A stretch of 64,000 bases of DNA from Acetobacter suratthaniensis (lineage in GTDB: Bacteria; Pseudomonadota; Alphaproteobacteria; Acetobacterales; Acetobacteraceae): contig NZ_JAFVMG010000003.1 of the NCBI RefSeq assembly GCF_017377745.1, positions 1 through 64,000 of the forward strand, read 5' to 3'. Positions 1 to 8,736 of this stretch are shown here, one piece after another. The notes beneath the pieces are model-generated. The model worked only from the letters and a program-made list of their open reading frames with translations, was not told the origin of the DNA and did not search any database. Made by a program: the position numbers and the translations under genes. Position 1 is the stretch's first letter. Every line of letters begins with the position of its first letter.

Positions 1-124
1 TGTCTGTATGTTTTCGGCTGCGCTGTGCGTGCGTCTGCAGCATGTCGTGCAGGCGAGCGAGCTGCCGGTGGTAGAACTCCGCCATCTGCGGATGGAGCAG
101 GGGCGGCAGTGGCGAGGAAGTCAG
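1..124 (-). pseudogene. Possible C-terminal remnant of a serine recombinase
   Basis: Read on the minus strand, this segment is open and runs off the left edge. It gives a peptide beginning SPLPPLLHPQMAEFYHRQ and continuing with LARLHDML. The PLPP-x-LHP-x-MAE-x-Y-x-x-x pattern resembles, from memory, the C-terminal part of large serine recombinases of phages and integrative elements. A TGA lies in frame immediately before it (125-127), so within this window it has no start and looks like a 5'-truncated remnant. The assignment rests on a short pattern only. It fits the AT-richer accessory genes that follow. Confidence 0.35.
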
Positions 125-269
125 TCAGGCCCAGACCATGTTCACGACACCGGCGCTCTATCCGCTGGTGGGGCGATTGTCGCGGGTCATTCATGACAGG
201 ATAAACCATGCTTCCAAAAGGCATTTGGTGTTAAGGTTTCCAGAGATAAAACAAGGTTCTGGTTAGCAA

Positions 270-1160
270 GTGTCACGAGAAAATTTTAGTGAACTGCTTT
301 CTTTTTTGGCAGTTGCTCAGGAACGGAGCTTTACAAAGGCGGCGGCCCGCAGAGGCGTCACGCCATCCGCAATAAGCCATACCATGCGCCTTCTGGAAGA
401 ACGACTGGGTGTCACCCTTCTGACGAGAACAACACGTCGTGTCGTTCCCACGCCTGCGGGAGACTATCTGCTGCAAAATATTCAGCCGCTTTTCGATGAA
501 ATCGAGAACCGGATGGCTAGTCTTGATGAGTTCCGTAAATGTCCCAGAGGCAACCTCCGGATTACCGTAACAGATGAATCTCTGGGCTTCTTTCTTCGGC
601 CCCGCATTGCAGATTTTCTAAAGAACTATCCGGAAATCTCCTTGGAGATCTCAACGGATTTGCGCCTGATTGATATTGTAGATGAAGGTTTCGACGCAGG
701 CGTGCGCCTTGGAGAACTGGTGACACAGGGTATGATTTCAGTGCCTGTATCGCCTGACATCCAATTTGCGGTTGTTGGGTCTCCAACCTATTTCAAAAAT
801 CATGTTATCCCCAAAATCCCGGCCCGCCTGCAAGAACACAACTGTATCGGCGTTCGCCTGCCAACCCATGGAAAGATTTATCCATGGCGCTTCAGACAGA
901 AGGGAAAGGAGCTGAAGCTTCAGCCTGTCGGCCAATTTATCTGCAATAATGTGTTCGGTGCACGGGATGCCTGCCTGGATGGCATTGGCCTCGCCTATAT
1001 TCCTAAAATTGTTGTAGAAGAACACATTCAGAATGGCGAACTGATATCAGTTCTGGACGCCTTCTGTCCGACGCATCTGGGGTTTCATCTTTTCTACCCC
1101 CGACACCATCGCCATTCGATGCCTCTGTCGCTGTTCGTTGAGGAAATGAAAGTAAAATGA
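270..1160 (+). CDS. LysR-family transcriptional regulator
   Basis: This 296-residue protein has the usual LysR length. Residues about 5-65 form the winged helix-turn-helix (SFTKAAARRGVTPSAISHTM, then LEERLGVTLLTRTTR). The rest is the periplasmic-binding-protein-like effector domain that senses a small molecule. The best start is GTG at 270, which gives the standard N-terminus SRENFSELLSFLAVA; the ribosome binding site is weak. It is convergent with the arginase-family gene and lies upstream of an MFS exporter and an oxidoreductase, so it may control one of them. The target and ligand cannot be read from the sequence. Base composition is more AT-rich than the bulk of the window. Confidence 0.9.
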   Translation: MSRENFSELLSFLAVAQERSFTKAAARRGVTPSAISHTMRLLEERLGVTLLTRTTRRVVPTPAGDYLLQNIQPLFDEIENRMASLDEFRKCPRGNLRITVTDESLGFFLRPRIADFLKNYPEISLEISTDLRLIDIVDEGFDAGVRLGELVTQGMISVPVSPDIQFAVVGSPTYFKNHVIPKIPARLQEHNCIGVRLPTHGKIYPWRFRQKGKELKLQPVGQFICNNVFGARDACLDGIGLAYIPKIVVEEHIQNGELISVLDAFCPTHLGFHLFYPRHHRHSMPLSLFVEEMKVK

Positions 1161-1190
1161 GAAAGCCTGTCTTAGAAAAGACAGGCTTTC
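1161..1190. terminator. Bidirectional hairpin between convergent LysR and arginase genes
   Basis: There are perfect 13-base arms (1161-1173 and 1178-1190) with a 4-base AGAA loop. It begins directly after the LysR stop and ends 12 bases before the arginase-family stop. The stem starts with GAAA and ends with TTTC, giving a short U-rich 3' side on both strands. There is no long U tract, so termination strength is uncertain. Confidence 0.7.
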
Positions 1191-1202
1191 TGGCGCGAAG
1201 GT

Positions 1203-2078
1203 TTAACTGCCGATAAGAGGAAGCTGTTTGAGCATTTCCTGCAGGTTTAGCGCATCCCAGGGCATGTGCTCGGCAATTGTCATGCCGACCACTTCTTTTT
1301 CGGTCGCTACTTCCTGAATCAGTTTGAGAACATCAGGAATGTTGAGCTTGCCTTCGGCAACATCTCCAAAATCATGCTTGCCACGGCCCGGTTTTGCAAA
1401 CAGTAGAGAACGGAAGTTGTGCGGATCCAGCACATCCAGATCCAGATGAATGGCAAGTACTTCGATCTGACTGTCTTTCAGCCATTCCATGACCGGCTGT
1501 GCGCCATCACGCACCTGCTGAGGTGAACATGTCCGCAATCCATGATCCGCAATAAACTGGGCTTCGAACGGAAGTGGATCATGGATGCCCGCAATCATCA
1601 CATTCTTGGCGGGAACCGGCTTTGTTACGGCTTTCGTCAGGTCGGGGTCTCCATGGCCTAACATAGCCCCTAAAACGTGTGCATGTGCGTTTGTATACTG
1701 CTTTGGGGTTTGAACATCTGGATGGGTATCAATCCAGAGCACGCCCAGCCTGTCGCCATAACGCTCTGAAAGCCACGAAAAAGGCGCGAGTGAGACAAGG
1801 CAGTCTCCGCCCAGAACTGCCAGTGACTTCGGTTGATGGCGTTCAATGATTTTCCGAGCATTCTGTATCTGTTTCAGCAGAACACTGCGTCCACGCATTT
1901 CATTCTCGACTGGCAGATGGACGTCAGTCGGAGCGTCCACCGGAACTTCCTCAACAGGACCCGCAGAAGGAGGAGCCAGCCAGGCCAGAAGTTTTGATCC
2001 AAGATAATAAGGGGGATTATCGCCGCCCTGCCACTGAGGGAAAATAAGTCTCAAAGTTTGGGAATTCTGATCCGCCAT
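1203..2078 (-). CDS. Arginase/agmatinase/formiminoglutamase-family protein
   Basis: The 291-residue protein belongs to the ureohydrolase fold, which uses two Mn ions to hydrolyse guanidino compounds. The metal motifs are visible in order: GGDCLVSL, then WIDTHPD, then HLDLDVLDP. In the first motif the usual GGDH histidine is Cys, so one metal ligand is changed; substrate and even activity are therefore uncertain. The frame stays open to 2255, but the start at 2078 is preferred because AGGAGG lies a few bases upstream of that ATG. It is convergent with the LysR gene and shares its hairpin. I would not name it arginase or agmatinase. Confidence 0.8.
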   Translation of the reverse strand: MADQNSQTLRLIFPQWQGGDNPPYYLGSKLLAWLAPPSAGPVEEVPVDAPTDVHLPVENEMRGRSVLLKQIQNARKIIERHQPKSLAVLGGDCLVSLAPFSWLSERYGDRLGVLWIDTHPDVQTPKQYTNAHAHVLGAMLGHGDPDLTKAVTKPVPAKNVMIAGIHDPLPFEAQFIADHGLRTCSPQQVRDGAQPVMEWLKDSQIEVLAIHLDLDVLDPHNFRSLLFAKPGRGKHDFGDVAEGKLNIPDVLKLIQEVATEKEVVGMTIAEHMPWDALNLQEMLKQLPLIGS

Positions 2079-2526
2079 GGAAGACCTCCTGTCAGGTAAG
2101 TGCAAGCGGTCTATCTCGGCACCGATCAGACAGCTCGCCATCACGCCAGTTGTAAGGGCGATTATCTTTCTTCTTTCGTAAAAAATCCGAGATTTTTCGA
2201 ACCACTTCATACAATAGAGTATTTCATGAGGAGGATGAAATTGATAGACAATCATTACTGAAATTTATTCACAAACATTTTGATGAAAAACTCTATAGTC
2301 ATGCAAAGCTTTCGGTCTTACAGACGGAAAAATCTCTAAAAAAGGCCAAGGCTGTATCCACGTCGTGTGGAGTGGCCCTATCTGAGTTCATATGGAAATG
2401 GGTGCCATAAATGAATATAGTTATTTCATGTTCAGTAAATACTCACTTCCTTTTTGTTTGCATGTTTAGTGCGGAACCTCGGAATGTATTTTGCCAACCT
2501 GAAATTTCAGAAAAAATGCTTTCATC
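2079..2526. other. AT-rich intergenic region between divergent arginase-family and MFS genes
   Basis: About 450 bases separate the two divergent starts. The region should contain promoters in both directions. The minus-strand frame of the arginase-family gene stays open as far as 2255 and could encode an N-terminal extension, but the strong ribosome binding site favours 2078. I see a small imperfect hairpin around TCCAC-GTCGT-GTGGA near 2357-2371, but no convincing gene or clear operator. Confidence 0.4.
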
Positions 2527-3675
2527 ATGCAGCATTTGATTTCTCGGGAGCTTTCTCCTGATCGTCAGAGACTGGCTGTCCTGTCTCTGGCGTTTGGATC
2601 CTTTGCGTCAGTCACTACAGAATTTCTTCCTGTAGGTATCCTGCCTGATATTTCCAGAACATTTTCTGTAAGCTCTGGAGCGGCCGGGCTTACCATGACA
2701 GTCCCTGGAATGATGGCAGCACTTTCTGCCCCTGGAGTCATGCTATTTGCCGGACGTACAGATCGTCGCAGGATTATTTTATGGCTCTCCCTTATTCTGC
2801 TCGCAGGTTGCCTGATTGCCACCATGGCACCGACATTTGCAGTGATGTTGCTCAGTCGGGCACTGGTCGGTATCAGTCTTGGCGCATTCTGGGCCATGGG
2901 CCTCTCTGTCGCAGTAGAACTAGTTGCCAAGCAAAAAGCGCATAAGGCAGCCGCGGCTGTTTTTGCGGGGGTCACGGCAGCCATGATTCTTGGGGTTCCA
3001 ATGGGATCTCTTGTAGCCGAGTATTCATCCTGGCGCGGAGCATTCGTGGCTGCGGCAATCATAGCCATTGCCGCTTTACTCATGCAGTGGAGAATGCTTC
3101 CGGCTGTTCCTGCTGAAAGCCATGTCCGGCTCACTGACTTCAAAGCATTTGTCCGGCTGCCCGAAGCACGGAAAAGTATCGTTATGATTACTGCCGTTTT
3201 TGCGGCACATTTTGCCGCTTATACTTACCTGACCCCTCTCATCCATGAAGCAGGTATTCCTTCAGCGGCTGTGACGGTCTTGTTGTTGGCTTATGGCGCT
3301 ATTGGGTTTGCTTCTAACCTCGTGGCCAGCCGCTTTCTGGAAAATAACCTCAAAGCAACGCTTTTTGCTTCGAAAGTATCGCTGGCAATACCTTTTCTGC
3401 TCCTGCCTGTGCTGCTGATTTTTCCAAAATTTGAAACGGTGCTCATTCTTCTCTGGGCAATTGCCTGGGGGGCTTTGCCACTGTGCCTGAATACCTGGCA
3501 CCGTAGTATCGAGACCGAACATTCCGAAGCTGCCGCTGCCATGTTCACTTTTACCGCACAGGTTGCCATTGCAGTCGGTTCAAGTCTTGGGGGCGCGATA
3601 GTCGATCATTTCGGGCTGAGAGCCAATTTCTGGATGAGCGCTTTCTATCTGGCGACCCACAGAAAAGTAGAGTGA
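2527..3675 (+). CDS. MFS drug/sugar exporter (AraJ/YdeA-like), C-terminus probably truncated
   Basis: The 382-residue polytopic membrane protein starts with SFASVTTEFLPVGILP, typical of DHA1-type exporters such as AraJ and the YdeA/PbuE group. The motif between helices 2 and 3 is GRTDRRR, and GAFWAMG follows in helix 4. About eleven hydrophobic segments are visible. The last hydrophobic helix begins (FWMSAF) and then stops abruptly in the polar tail LATHRKVE, whereas the family continues through a full twelfth helix. Downstream frames do not restore a helix. It lies between LysR and a broken oxidoreductase gene. Substrate unknown. Confidence 0.8.
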   Translation: MQHLISRELSPDRQRLAVLSLAFGSFASVTTEFLPVGILPDISRTFSVSSGAAGLTMTVPGMMAALSAPGVMLFAGRTDRRRIILWLSLILLAGCLIATMAPTFAVMLLSRALVGISLGAFWAMGLSVAVELVAKQKAHKAAAAVFAGVTAAMILGVPMGSLVAEYSSWRGAFVAAAIIAIAALLMQWRMLPAVPAESHVRLTDFKAFVRLPEARKSIVMITAVFAAHFAAYTYLTPLIHEAGIPSAAVTVLLLAYGAIGFASNLVASRFLENNLKATLFASKVSLAIPFLLLPVLLIFPKFETVLILLWAIAWGALPLCLNTWHRSIETEHSEAAAAMFTFTAQVAIAVGSSLGGAIVDHFGLRANFWMSAFYLATHRKVE

Positions 3676-3797
3676 TTGTGTGAGTATCATTCTCTGAGAG
3701 AAAATGCGCGACTAAGAGAATACAAATCAAAAATTACGAAAACAATCACGGACGTCTGCCTGTCACCATCAAATGTTTTTTGCATGAGTGAAACATC

Positions 3798-4769
3798 ATG
3801 AAGTCTTTGGTTTGTACGTCTTTTGGGGCAACTCCTTCAATGGTTATTGAGGAACGCCCTAAGCCTTTGCCTCGGTCAGGTTATGCTTTGATCAAAATCC
3901 ATGCCGCGACCGTCAATTAACTTTCTGGGCAAATTCGTCGAGGTCTTTTCGATAAAGCCAAAACGCCTCTCGTTCTGAGTAATGATGGCGCAGGTACGGT
4001 AGAGGATAGTGACCTCTTTCAATCTGGAACACGTGTTGCAATTTACGGCGGTGGCCAATTAGGGATTACGGAAGACGGTTTGCAACAGGAATATGTGTCC
4101 GTCAGAAATAGCCATGTTTTCGCATTGCCTGACACGATCAGTTTGGACGAAGGTGCCGCGCTCCCTATCAATTATGTGACTGCGTATCAGGCCTTAACCC
4201 GCGTCGGACGCATTGAAGCGGGGCAGACGGTTCTGATTTCAGGAGCGGCCGGGGCAGTCGGTCACGCCTTGATCCAGCTTTCGCGCGCTCTGGGAGCGAA
4301 GCCCATTGCTGTCGTCTCCAGTCCCCTGAAGGCAGAAGCTGCCCGTAAGAGTGGAGCGGCGGCGGTTGTAGACCTCTCAACTGAGATTCTGTCGGATGTT
4401 GTGTCTTCCCTTACGGCTGGTCAGGGAGCCGACCTCGCATTTGATCCAGTAGGAGGCTCTTTGCTCAGAGACCTGATAAAATCGGTGCGTGAACGGGGTG
4501 CAATTGTGTCCATCGGGTTTGCTGGCGGCGCTGAATCCTGCCTGGATCTGGCTGAAATCGTCGTTCATGAAAAACGCCTTCTCGGATACGATGCATGGTT
4601 GGAAACGGACGAGGCCGTGTCCAATGCGTTTAGTGCTGTCCGGTCTTTTGTTGAGAAGGGTGCTGTTCGTCCAGTTATCGATAGCACATGGACACTGGAG
4701 GAATTTGAGAAAGCTTATGAGCGTCTCGCGTCCCGACAGGCTATAGGGACTATTCTTCTCAAAGCATAA
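3798..4769 (+). pseudogene. Zinc-type alcohol dehydrogenase/quinone oxidoreductase, interrupted by an in-frame stop
   Basis: An ATG at 3798 opens a medium-chain dehydrogenase/reductase reading frame (MKSLVCTSFGATPSMVIEE...IKIHAATVN). It hits TAA at 3918-3920 and then continues in the same frame as LSGQIRRGLF all the way to 4769. The full frame would be about 323 residues, normal for quinone oxidoreductases. It includes the nucleotide-binding stretch ISGAAGAVGHALIQL. One sense codon appears to have become a stop. A shorter product could start at TTG 4080 but would lack the catalytic N-terminal domain. Either a real pseudogene or a base error; reads would decide. Confidence 0.75.
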
Positions 4770-5084
4770 AAATAAAGTTCTCTAAGGGTTTTCAAGTCAA
4801 ACTTGTTTTTTTTCAGACTAATTGAAGCACGTCTGCTGTGGGGAAGGCTATTCAGAAGCAGGTATGTCCGGCACGAGGGCGGAAGCAATGTATAAGCTTT
4901 ACGCTTGATGAGGGTTGGGGGCATTTATTTCAGTACGGGGTCATGCACGTGCCAAAAACAGTTCATTACAACAGCCTATAATCCCGCGGATAGCAAATAA
5001 CTGATTGATATGAAATGATAAATCTATCGGTGAGGGGGCTTTTTTAAAATACTAAGCCCACGATCGTAATAGTATGGTTGGTGG
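4770..5084. other. Intergenic region without a recognisable gene
   Basis: This AT-rich stretch of about 315 bases lies between the broken oxidoreductase and the convergent membrane-protein gene. Near 5039-5062 GGGCTT and AAGCCC could pair around an AT-rich loop, possibly ending transcription of the minus-strand gene, but there is no U run. I see no tRNA, small RNA or credible short gene. Confidence 0.3.
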
Positions 5085-6017
5085 CTATTCTCTGGGTTTC
5101 TTTTTTCCCAGATGTTTCTGGCTGATATATTCGGCCAGCCAGGGTAGTCCGATCAGAAGATAATCCAATATCTGCTGCAGGCTGGTCATGATCATGAGCA
5201 CTGTTGCGAGCCCAGCTTGGGGCACGTTCAGAACCTTTGCTGCACTAATGCCCAGCCAGATAAAAACAAGATCTTTGGAGGGAAGGAACGGAATGCGTGT
5301 AATGAAAAGACGTAAAGCTACGATTTCAAAAGACAGATAAAATGAATACAGCGATGAGGCGTAAAAAATGATCAGCATATCCAGTGTGAGTGCACCAGCC
5401 GACCTGAATAGATGAATAAAGAAAACCCCCGCGAGTTGCTGCTTTGAAAAGCTGCCTTCTTTTTTGCCGGAATTGAGAAAGAAAAGAGCAGGAATAACAG
5501 GAAGCAGGATGACCAGAATGGTCGCCGCTTTCATGTTCTGGGCAATAATCCCGCTGATGGCCGGGGATGATAGTAGCAGATAGAGTGCCACCGCCAGAAA
5601 AACCACAAAACCTGCGACACCGGAGAGCAGGGCAGAGTCCTTGACCGCATGAAAGAGCTGGGCGCGGGTGACAGAGCGGTTTTTTGTCATCCAGTTGAAC
5701 AGGTATGTTTCGCCTGAATACTCCAGAACATTGGTATTCAGAACACGCTTTCTGAACAGGATAACCAGAGGAATTGAATTTTTTGTCCCCAGTAGAGTCC
5801 TGAAGATCATTTTTTCTGTGATGGGCAGAAGAAAAAAAGCAGGGATCTGGAGCGCGTAAAAAAGCGGGTTGGTGGGCAGGGCGTGAATAAGCGCGTGCCA
5901 GCCGATTTTCTTAAGTTTTACCGCAATCAGTGCAATGAATATAAGCGGGAAGACATAGAGAAATATCTGCTTGATGACCTGGAAAATTCTGGTCGCGGTA
6001 GGGTTGTTCAGGAGCAT
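5085..6017 (-). CDS. Polytopic membrane protein, possibly LPG-synthase-TM/flippase-like
   Basis: The 310-residue protein is highly hydrophobic, with roughly eight membrane segments and a basic C-terminal tail (KHLGKKKPRE). The overall pattern, with the polar loop RIPFLPSKDLVF between late helices, is reminiscent of the UPF0104/lysylphosphatidylglycerol-synthase transmembrane family, some members of which act in lipid or glycolipid transfer. I see no catalytic motif. AGGAG sits just upstream of the ATG at 6017. It is divergent from two glycosyltransferase genes, so a role in making or moving a glycolipid is a reasonable inference, not a demonstrated one. Confidence 0.6.
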   Translation of the reverse strand: MLLNNPTATRIFQVIKQIFLYVFPLIFIALIAVKLKKIGWHALIHALPTNPLFYALQIPAFFLLPITEKMIFRTLLGTKNSIPLVILFRKRVLNTNVLEYSGETYLFNWMTKNRSVTRAQLFHAVKDSALLSGVAGFVVFLAVALYLLLSSPAISGIIAQNMKAATILVILLPVIPALFFLNSGKKEGSFSKQQLAGVFFIHLFRSAGALTLDMLIIFYASSLYSFYLSFEIVALRLFITRIPFLPSKDLVFIWLGISAAKVLNVPQAGLATVLMIMTSLQQILDYLLIGLPWLAEYISQKHLGKKKPRE

Positions 6018-6305
6018 GGTGTTTTCTCCTGAATATAAGGTTCTCTGTCAACGATGAATAAGGGCTGGAAAAGACTGTAATAAAATTTGACAGGTTAAAG
6101 CTGCTATATTTGGGCATACTGTGCAGCATCAATGCCGTATAAGTGGTGCGCGGTAGAATGGTTTTCGGAGGAATTGTCAGGGTACTAAATTATTGGTTCA
6201 TAAACGGGGCCAAAGATAATTTTATATTCCTCAGGGTGCCGTTTTGTGTCAAAAGCGGCGAACCTAAACCGTTAATTTTTGTAGGGAGCTTGAGCAGACG
6301 TTAAT
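6018..6305. promoter_or_regulatory. Divergent promoter region of the membrane protein and glycosyltransferase operon
   Basis: This AT-rich spacer of about 290 bases lies between two outward-facing transcription units and must hold both promoters. I cannot pick unambiguous -35/-10 pairs by eye. GTAGGGAG near 6281-6288 is too far from the ATG at 6306 to act as its ribosome binding site. Confidence 0.4.
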
Positions 6306-7559
6306 ATGCAGGTCGCATCGTATAATGAGGATGTCGAGGGTAGAAGTGGTATCTTGAAGGCGTCCAAAACGTCGAAGGCGTTTACCCTGTCTGGTGAGCC
6401 CGGCCTTCTGCCGAATGGACGGCGGATGCGCGTGGCTATTGTCGCCAGTTCCTACAATTACATCCGAGATGGTGTTGCCCTGACGTTAAACCGTCTGGTG
6501 GAGCATTTGGACAAAGCAGGAGTGGAGGTTCGCGTCTTCACGCCGGTTAATAAAAAACGGCAGGCTTTCAAGCATTACGGGCAGATTGTGCCTGTGCCAT
6601 CCATTCCGTTGCCTGGCCGTTCTGATTATCGGCTGGCTTTCGGGTTGCCGCAGGCCGAAATCGAGGCTTTCAAGCCTGATCTCATTCATGTGGCACTGGC
6701 ACCGGACTGGCTGGGCTATTCCACCCTGCGGATGGCCCGCAAGCTGGGTGTGCCGCTCGTGGCCTCGTACCATACCTGTTACGAGAAATATCTCGAATAT
6801 TATGGTGTGGCCAATCTTTTTACCCGCCTGCTGAAGAACTATCTCAGTTCGTATTACGCCACCTGTAAGGAAGTGTACGTTCCCACGCAGTCCATGATTG
6901 ATGAACTGCGACAGGACGGGCTGCACGATAACTTTATTCTGTGGCAGCGCGGCGTTGATGCGGATCTGTTCAACCCCGCCCAGCGTTCAATGGCATGGCG
7001 GGAGTCGCTAGGAATTGCCCCCAACGAAGTGGTTGTGCTGTTCGTCTCGCGTCTTGTGCGGGAAAAGCAGCTTGCAACGCTGGCGGGGGTTTTTACCCGC
7101 CTGAAGGCGCAGGGTATTCCTTTCCGCAGTCTGGTGGTGGGCGATGGCCCCGAGCGGCAGATGCTGGAAGAAACCTGCCCGGATACGATCTTTACCGGCA
7201 CCTTGCAGGGCGAGGAACTGGCGCGGGCTTATGCTTCGGGCGACATTTTTGTCTTTCCGAGTGACACGGAAACCTTCGGTAACGTCACGCTGGAAGCGAT
7301 GGCCTCTGGCCTGCCCTGTGTGTGTGCGAGTGCTCCGGGCAGCCAGTCTCTGGTGGTGGATGGCGAAACCGGCTTTCTGGCGACGCCCCGCAATGCGGAT
7401 AGTTTTACCGGTTATGTCCGTTGCCTGCTGGAAGACCCCGACCTGCGGCACCGTATGGGTATTGCAGCCCGCGAGCGCAGCCTAAGCTTTTCATGGTCTG
7501 TTCCCATGGAAATGCTGCTCAATCGTTATCGTAGGCTGATCAACGGGCCAGCGGCGTGA
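6306..7559 (+). CDS. GT4-family glycosyltransferase (mannosyltransferase-like)
   Basis: The 417-residue GT-B enzyme would transfer a sugar from a nucleotide donor to a lipid or glycan. The N-terminal Rossmann domain begins MRVAIVASSYNYIRDGVALT; this Met is residue 41 (6426), so the first 40 residues may be an extension or the true start may be at 6426. Later landmarks are SYHTCYEKYLEYYG, FVSRLVREKQL, VVGDGPER and the donor site FPSDTETFGNVTLEAMASG. The pattern resembles the GDP-mannose-dependent mannosyltransferase or sulfoquinovosyltransferase group. It overlaps the next glycosyltransferase by 4 bases, so the two are probably translated together and act in sequence. Confidence 0.85.
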   Translation: MQVASYNEDVEGRSGILKASKTSKAFTLSGEPGLLPNGRRMRVAIVASSYNYIRDGVALTLNRLVEHLDKAGVEVRVFTPVNKKRQAFKHYGQIVPVPSIPLPGRSDYRLAFGLPQAEIEAFKPDLIHVALAPDWLGYSTLRMARKLGVPLVASYHTCYEKYLEYYGVANLFTRLLKNYLSSYYATCKEVYVPTQSMIDELRQDGLHDNFILWQRGVDADLFNPAQRSMAWRESLGIAPNEVVVLFVSRLVREKQLATLAGVFTRLKAQGIPFRSLVVGDGPERQMLEETCPDTIFTGTLQGEELARAYASGDIFVFPSDTETFGNVTLEAMASGLPCVCASAPGSQSLVVDGETGFLATPRNADSFTGYVRCLLEDPDLRHRMGIAARERSLSFSWSVPMEMLLNRYRRLINGPAA

Positions 7560-8719
7560 AGATTGCTGATGTTTCAGAGTTTTACGCTCCTCAGGGTGGG
7601 GGGGTAAAAACCTATGTAGAGGCCAAGTTCCGTGCAGCGGATAGACTTGGCCATACGTTGGTTGTTATCGCTCCCGGCCCGGAAGATCGGGTGGAGCCTC
7701 GCCCCGGTGGGCGTATTGTCTGGGTAAAAAGCCCGGCCATGCCAGCCGACCCCCGTTACCGCATGTTCTGGAAAGCCGAGCCGGTCTGGCGTGTGCTGGA
7801 TCAGGAAAACCCCGACATGGTGGAGGGATCTTCTCCGTGGCGTGGCGGTTGGCTTGCCGGGCAATGGAAGGGTAAGGCTCCTCGGGCGCTGTTCATGCAT
7901 GCTGACCCGGTTGCGGTGTATCCCCAAACCCTTCTGGGCGGTTTTTTGTCTGAAAAAACCATTGATGGTTTTTTTGGCTGGTTCTGGCGTTATCTGCGCC
8001 GTCTTGATTCGGCTTATGATTGCTGTGTGGTGGCGGGCCAGTGGCTGGCGGATCGTTTTGCCCGACAGGGGTTGGAGCGGATCGAGGTTGTGCCTTTCGG
8101 TATTCGGGGCGGCGAGTTCAGTCCTGACCTGCGCGATGAAACCTTGCGTGCCTCCATGTTGGCGGCCTGTGGGCTGGAGCGTAGCGCCACCCTGCTGGTA
8201 ACGGTCGGACGGCATCACCCGGAAAAACGCGTGCCTATGCTGATGCGTGCGATCAGCATGGTGCCTAAAGGGCAGCCGGTTGGCCTGTATGTCATCGGTG
8301 ATGGCCTGCAGCATGCCAAGGTGCGCAAGCTGGCGGCAGACCTGCCGCATGTTCATATTGCCGGAGCGGAAACAGATCGCATCAAACTCGCCCGGATGAT
8401 GGCGAGCGCGGATGCGCTGTTCCATGGTTCCACGGCGGAAACTTTCGGGTTTGTGGTGGCGGAAGCCCTGTGTTCCGGCACGCCGCTGATTGTGCCCGCG
8501 GCTGGCGGTGCGGGTGATCTTGCCCGTCCGGCCTATGCCGAAACCTACAAACCGGGTGATGCACAGGATGCCGCTCGGGCCATTGTCCGCTTTGCTGCGC
8601 GTGAGCGTCCGCCCCTGTCAGCCGCAGCCTATGAGGCCGGGTTGCAGGTAGGGGACATAGACCGGCATTTTGACAGGCTGTTCGCGCTCTACCAGACATT
8701 GGTGGAGAGCAGGCGCTAG
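7556..8719 (+). CDS. GT4-family glycosyltransferase
   Basis: The 387-residue GT-B glycosyltransferase starts with GTG inside the stop of the preceding gene (GTGA overlap). The N-terminus MKIADVSEFYAPQGGGVKTYV is the classical acceptor-domain glycine loop. The C-terminal half has VTVGRHHPEKRV, YVIGDGLQ and HGSTAETFGFVVAEALCSG, with the E-x7-E donor-binding pattern. It is the second gene of a two-gene operon with another GT4 enzyme. The pair probably builds a short glycan on a membrane lipid or envelope polysaccharide; the acceptor is not visible. It converges on lptG after 17 bases. Confidence 0.85.
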   Translation: MKIADVSEFYAPQGGGVKTYVEAKFRAADRLGHTLVVIAPGPEDRVEPRPGGRIVWVKSPAMPADPRYRMFWKAEPVWRVLDQENPDMVEGSSPWRGGWLAGQWKGKAPRALFMHADPVAVYPQTLLGGFLSEKTIDGFFGWFWRYLRRLDSAYDCCVVAGQWLADRFARQGLERIEVVPFGIRGGEFSPDLRDETLRASMLAACGLERSATLLVTVGRHHPEKRVPMLMRAISMVPKGQPVGLYVIGDGLQHAKVRKLAADLPHVHIAGAETDRIKLARMMASADALFHGSTAETFGFVVAEALCSGTPLIVPAAGGAGDLARPAYAETYKPGDAQDAARAIVRFAARERPPLSAAAYEAGLQVGDIDRHFDRLFALYQTLVESRR

Positions 8720-8736
8720 CTCTGGCGCATGGTCGT

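Noticed and set aside
8-196. Open frame on the plus strand at the left edge
   Set aside because: No recognisable family, no ribosome binding site, and the opposite strand gives a recombinase-like peptide.
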